Of a DNA stretch of 34,776 nucleotides, positions 33,931 to 34,776 are shown piece by piece. Numbering within the stretch: position 1 is the stretch's first letter; every line of letters begins with the position of its first letter. Below the pieces are notes generated by a model. The model was not told the origin of the DNA, searched no databases, and saw only the letters and a list, made by a program, of their open reading frames with translations. The position numbers were made by a program, and so were the translations under genes. This DNA is from Clostridia bacterium (GTDB taxonomy: Bacteria > Bacillota > Clostridia > UBA1381 > UBA9506), in the NCBI GenBank assembly GCA_017396465.1, contig JAFQLU010000089.1, positions 1 through 34,776 on the forward strand. The letters run 5' to 3'.

Positions 33931-34776
33931 TTACTTGGTTACCGTAACCTTCGTTGAAACGGTTTTCAGTATGCCTTGCTCGATATAATAATATGTGATT
34001 GTTGCTTCGCCTGCCGCCTTTGCGGTAACCTCTGTCGTTGTTGCCGTTGCCACATTGGGATTACTGCTTGACACATACCTTTCTACCATGTTCATGGGAT
34101 ACAGCTTTCCTTTTCTGGTGTAGCAATAAGGAATATTGCTCACGGTTTCGCCTGCGCTGATTTCGATTATATCCGTCGCCACAATGCGCTGGAGACCATA
34201 CTTGAAATTCTGCGCGTGTGCCTTTGTTACGCCGGCATTTTCGATAATTTCCATAGCTTCCGGCTGCCAACCTTCTCCTATGGGAGGCGTTGCATCCTCA
34301 AAGCGGATATTGGTGCCTGCGTTTCTGTGATTCATGGTGGTGGAATAGTTATCCCTTACCGTAATATCATGAATGGAGGATGTCCAGATATGAAGCCACA
34401 CAGGTGCATTATTGTGAGAACCCAGCTTTCCGGTCCACACCGCGTTCATGGACATATCAATAACATTTTCAGAAATTTCCCAGAACGCAGAGCCTTCGTC
34501 GGGATAGATGGCACCGTGCATGTTGCCGATATCCTCAAAATAGTTTCTGGTGAGCTGATTGAGGTTTTCGTTGGTGCCGCCCGTCATACCGATGGTATAA
34601 ATACCGCCGCCATCGTAGAGGTTATCATTCAGCACGCCGTGAATATAGTTTTCGCCCAGCACCAAGTTTTCCGTTGCGGTACCGGTATTTTCATGACTCG
34701 ACCAGCCGTAACCGATATGCATACCGGAATATGCACCGCTATAGATTTCGTTGTGTACCACGTTGGTATTTTTGGG
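33931..34776 (-). CDS. Partial secreted right-handed beta-helix protein with C-terminal Ig-like (Big_2) domain
   Basis: The 3' end of a gene that runs off the window; 281 codons are visible and the true start is outside. The apparent first codon at 34761 is an internal valine (the frame reads on as PKNTNVVHNEIYSG). The visible N-terminal part has the repeating N-x-I/V-x-x-N strand rungs of a right-handed parallel beta-helix (VVHNEIYSG, LVLGENYIHG, LTRNYFED, SENVIDMS, VRDNYS). DGGGIYTIG and the GYGWSSHENTG loop are typical of pectate-lyase-like or GH141-like carbohydrate-active proteins. The last 90 residues look like a bacterial Ig-like group 2 domain (VSSSNPNVATATTTEVTAKAAGEATIT). Probably a secreted glycan-active enzyme or binder. 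No catalytic residues can be assigned from this part. Confidence 0.8.
   Translation of the reverse strand, partial: PKNTNVVHNEIYSGAYSGMHIGYGWSSHENTGTATENLVLGENYIHGVLNDNLYDGGGIYTIGMTGGTNENLNQLTRNYFEDIGNMHGAIYPDEGSAFWEISENVIDMSMNAVWTGKLGSHNNAPVWLHIWTSSIHDITVRDNYSTTMNHRNAGTNIRFEDATPPIGEGWQPEAMEIIENAGVTKAHAQNFKYGLQRIVATDIIEISAGETVSNIPYCYTRKGKLYPMNMVERYVSSSNPNVATATTTEVTAKAAGEATITYYYIEQGILKTVSTKVTVTK

Overview
The gene content points to one member of the Bacillota, most likely an anaerobic gut-type clostridium. It has a DUF1292/YrzB protein, YqeG, a SpoVB-like flippase next to MazG and HU, S-layer homology domains, strong AGGAGG ribosome sites, frequent TTG/GTG starts and Gram-positive signal peptides. 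There are no rRNA or tRNA genes, no CRISPR array and no insertion sequence that I can see.

Layout. (1) 1-1288, minus: a CPBP-family membrane protease and an AT-rich small zinc-ribbon gene. (2) 1289-6611, minus: a tight six-gene housekeeping operon, nusB-xseA-pgsA-small membrane protein-valS-DUF1292, with gaps or overlaps of a few bases. (3) 6805-14788, minus: an accessory secreted-protein locus of three paralogous proteins built from carbohydrate-binding-like jelly-roll modules. Two stand in one operon (731 aa, then 1040 aa, the latter carrying an extra C-terminal SGNH/GDSL esterase domain) and one stands alone (794 aa). (4) 14929-23277, minus: an unknown membrane-anchored protein, uvrA, ispD, ispF and a 988-aa SLH surface protein, probably one transcript. 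(5) 23412-24145, plus: two half-size TauE/SafE transporter genes. (6) 24324-30726, plus: yqeG-dxs-U32 peptidase-YesL-like-CxxC protein-mnmE, closely packed. (7) 30794-33734, plus: SpoVB-like flippase, mazG and HU, ended by a strong hairpin. (8) 33931-34776, minus: the 3' part of a secreted beta-helix protein that runs off the window.

The most interesting signal is regulatory. The two transcription units of the secreted carbohydrate-binding locus have the same promoter architecture. Two 11-bp direct repeats (minus-strand consensus GCAAKAAWTGT) lie exactly 32 bp apart, then one base, a non-consensus -35 hexamer (TRGCGR), exactly 17 bp, and a TG-extended -10. This looks like a shared activator-dependent regulon for extracellular glycan binding and deacylation. 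The regulator is not in the window.

The isoprenoid genes dxs, ispD and ispF (MEP pathway) are split between two operons on opposite strands. MnmE and the U32 protein share an operon, and both families act on tRNA wobble uridines. No stretch longer than 300 bases lacks a gene; the intergenic regions are covered by the promoters, hairpins and terminators listed.
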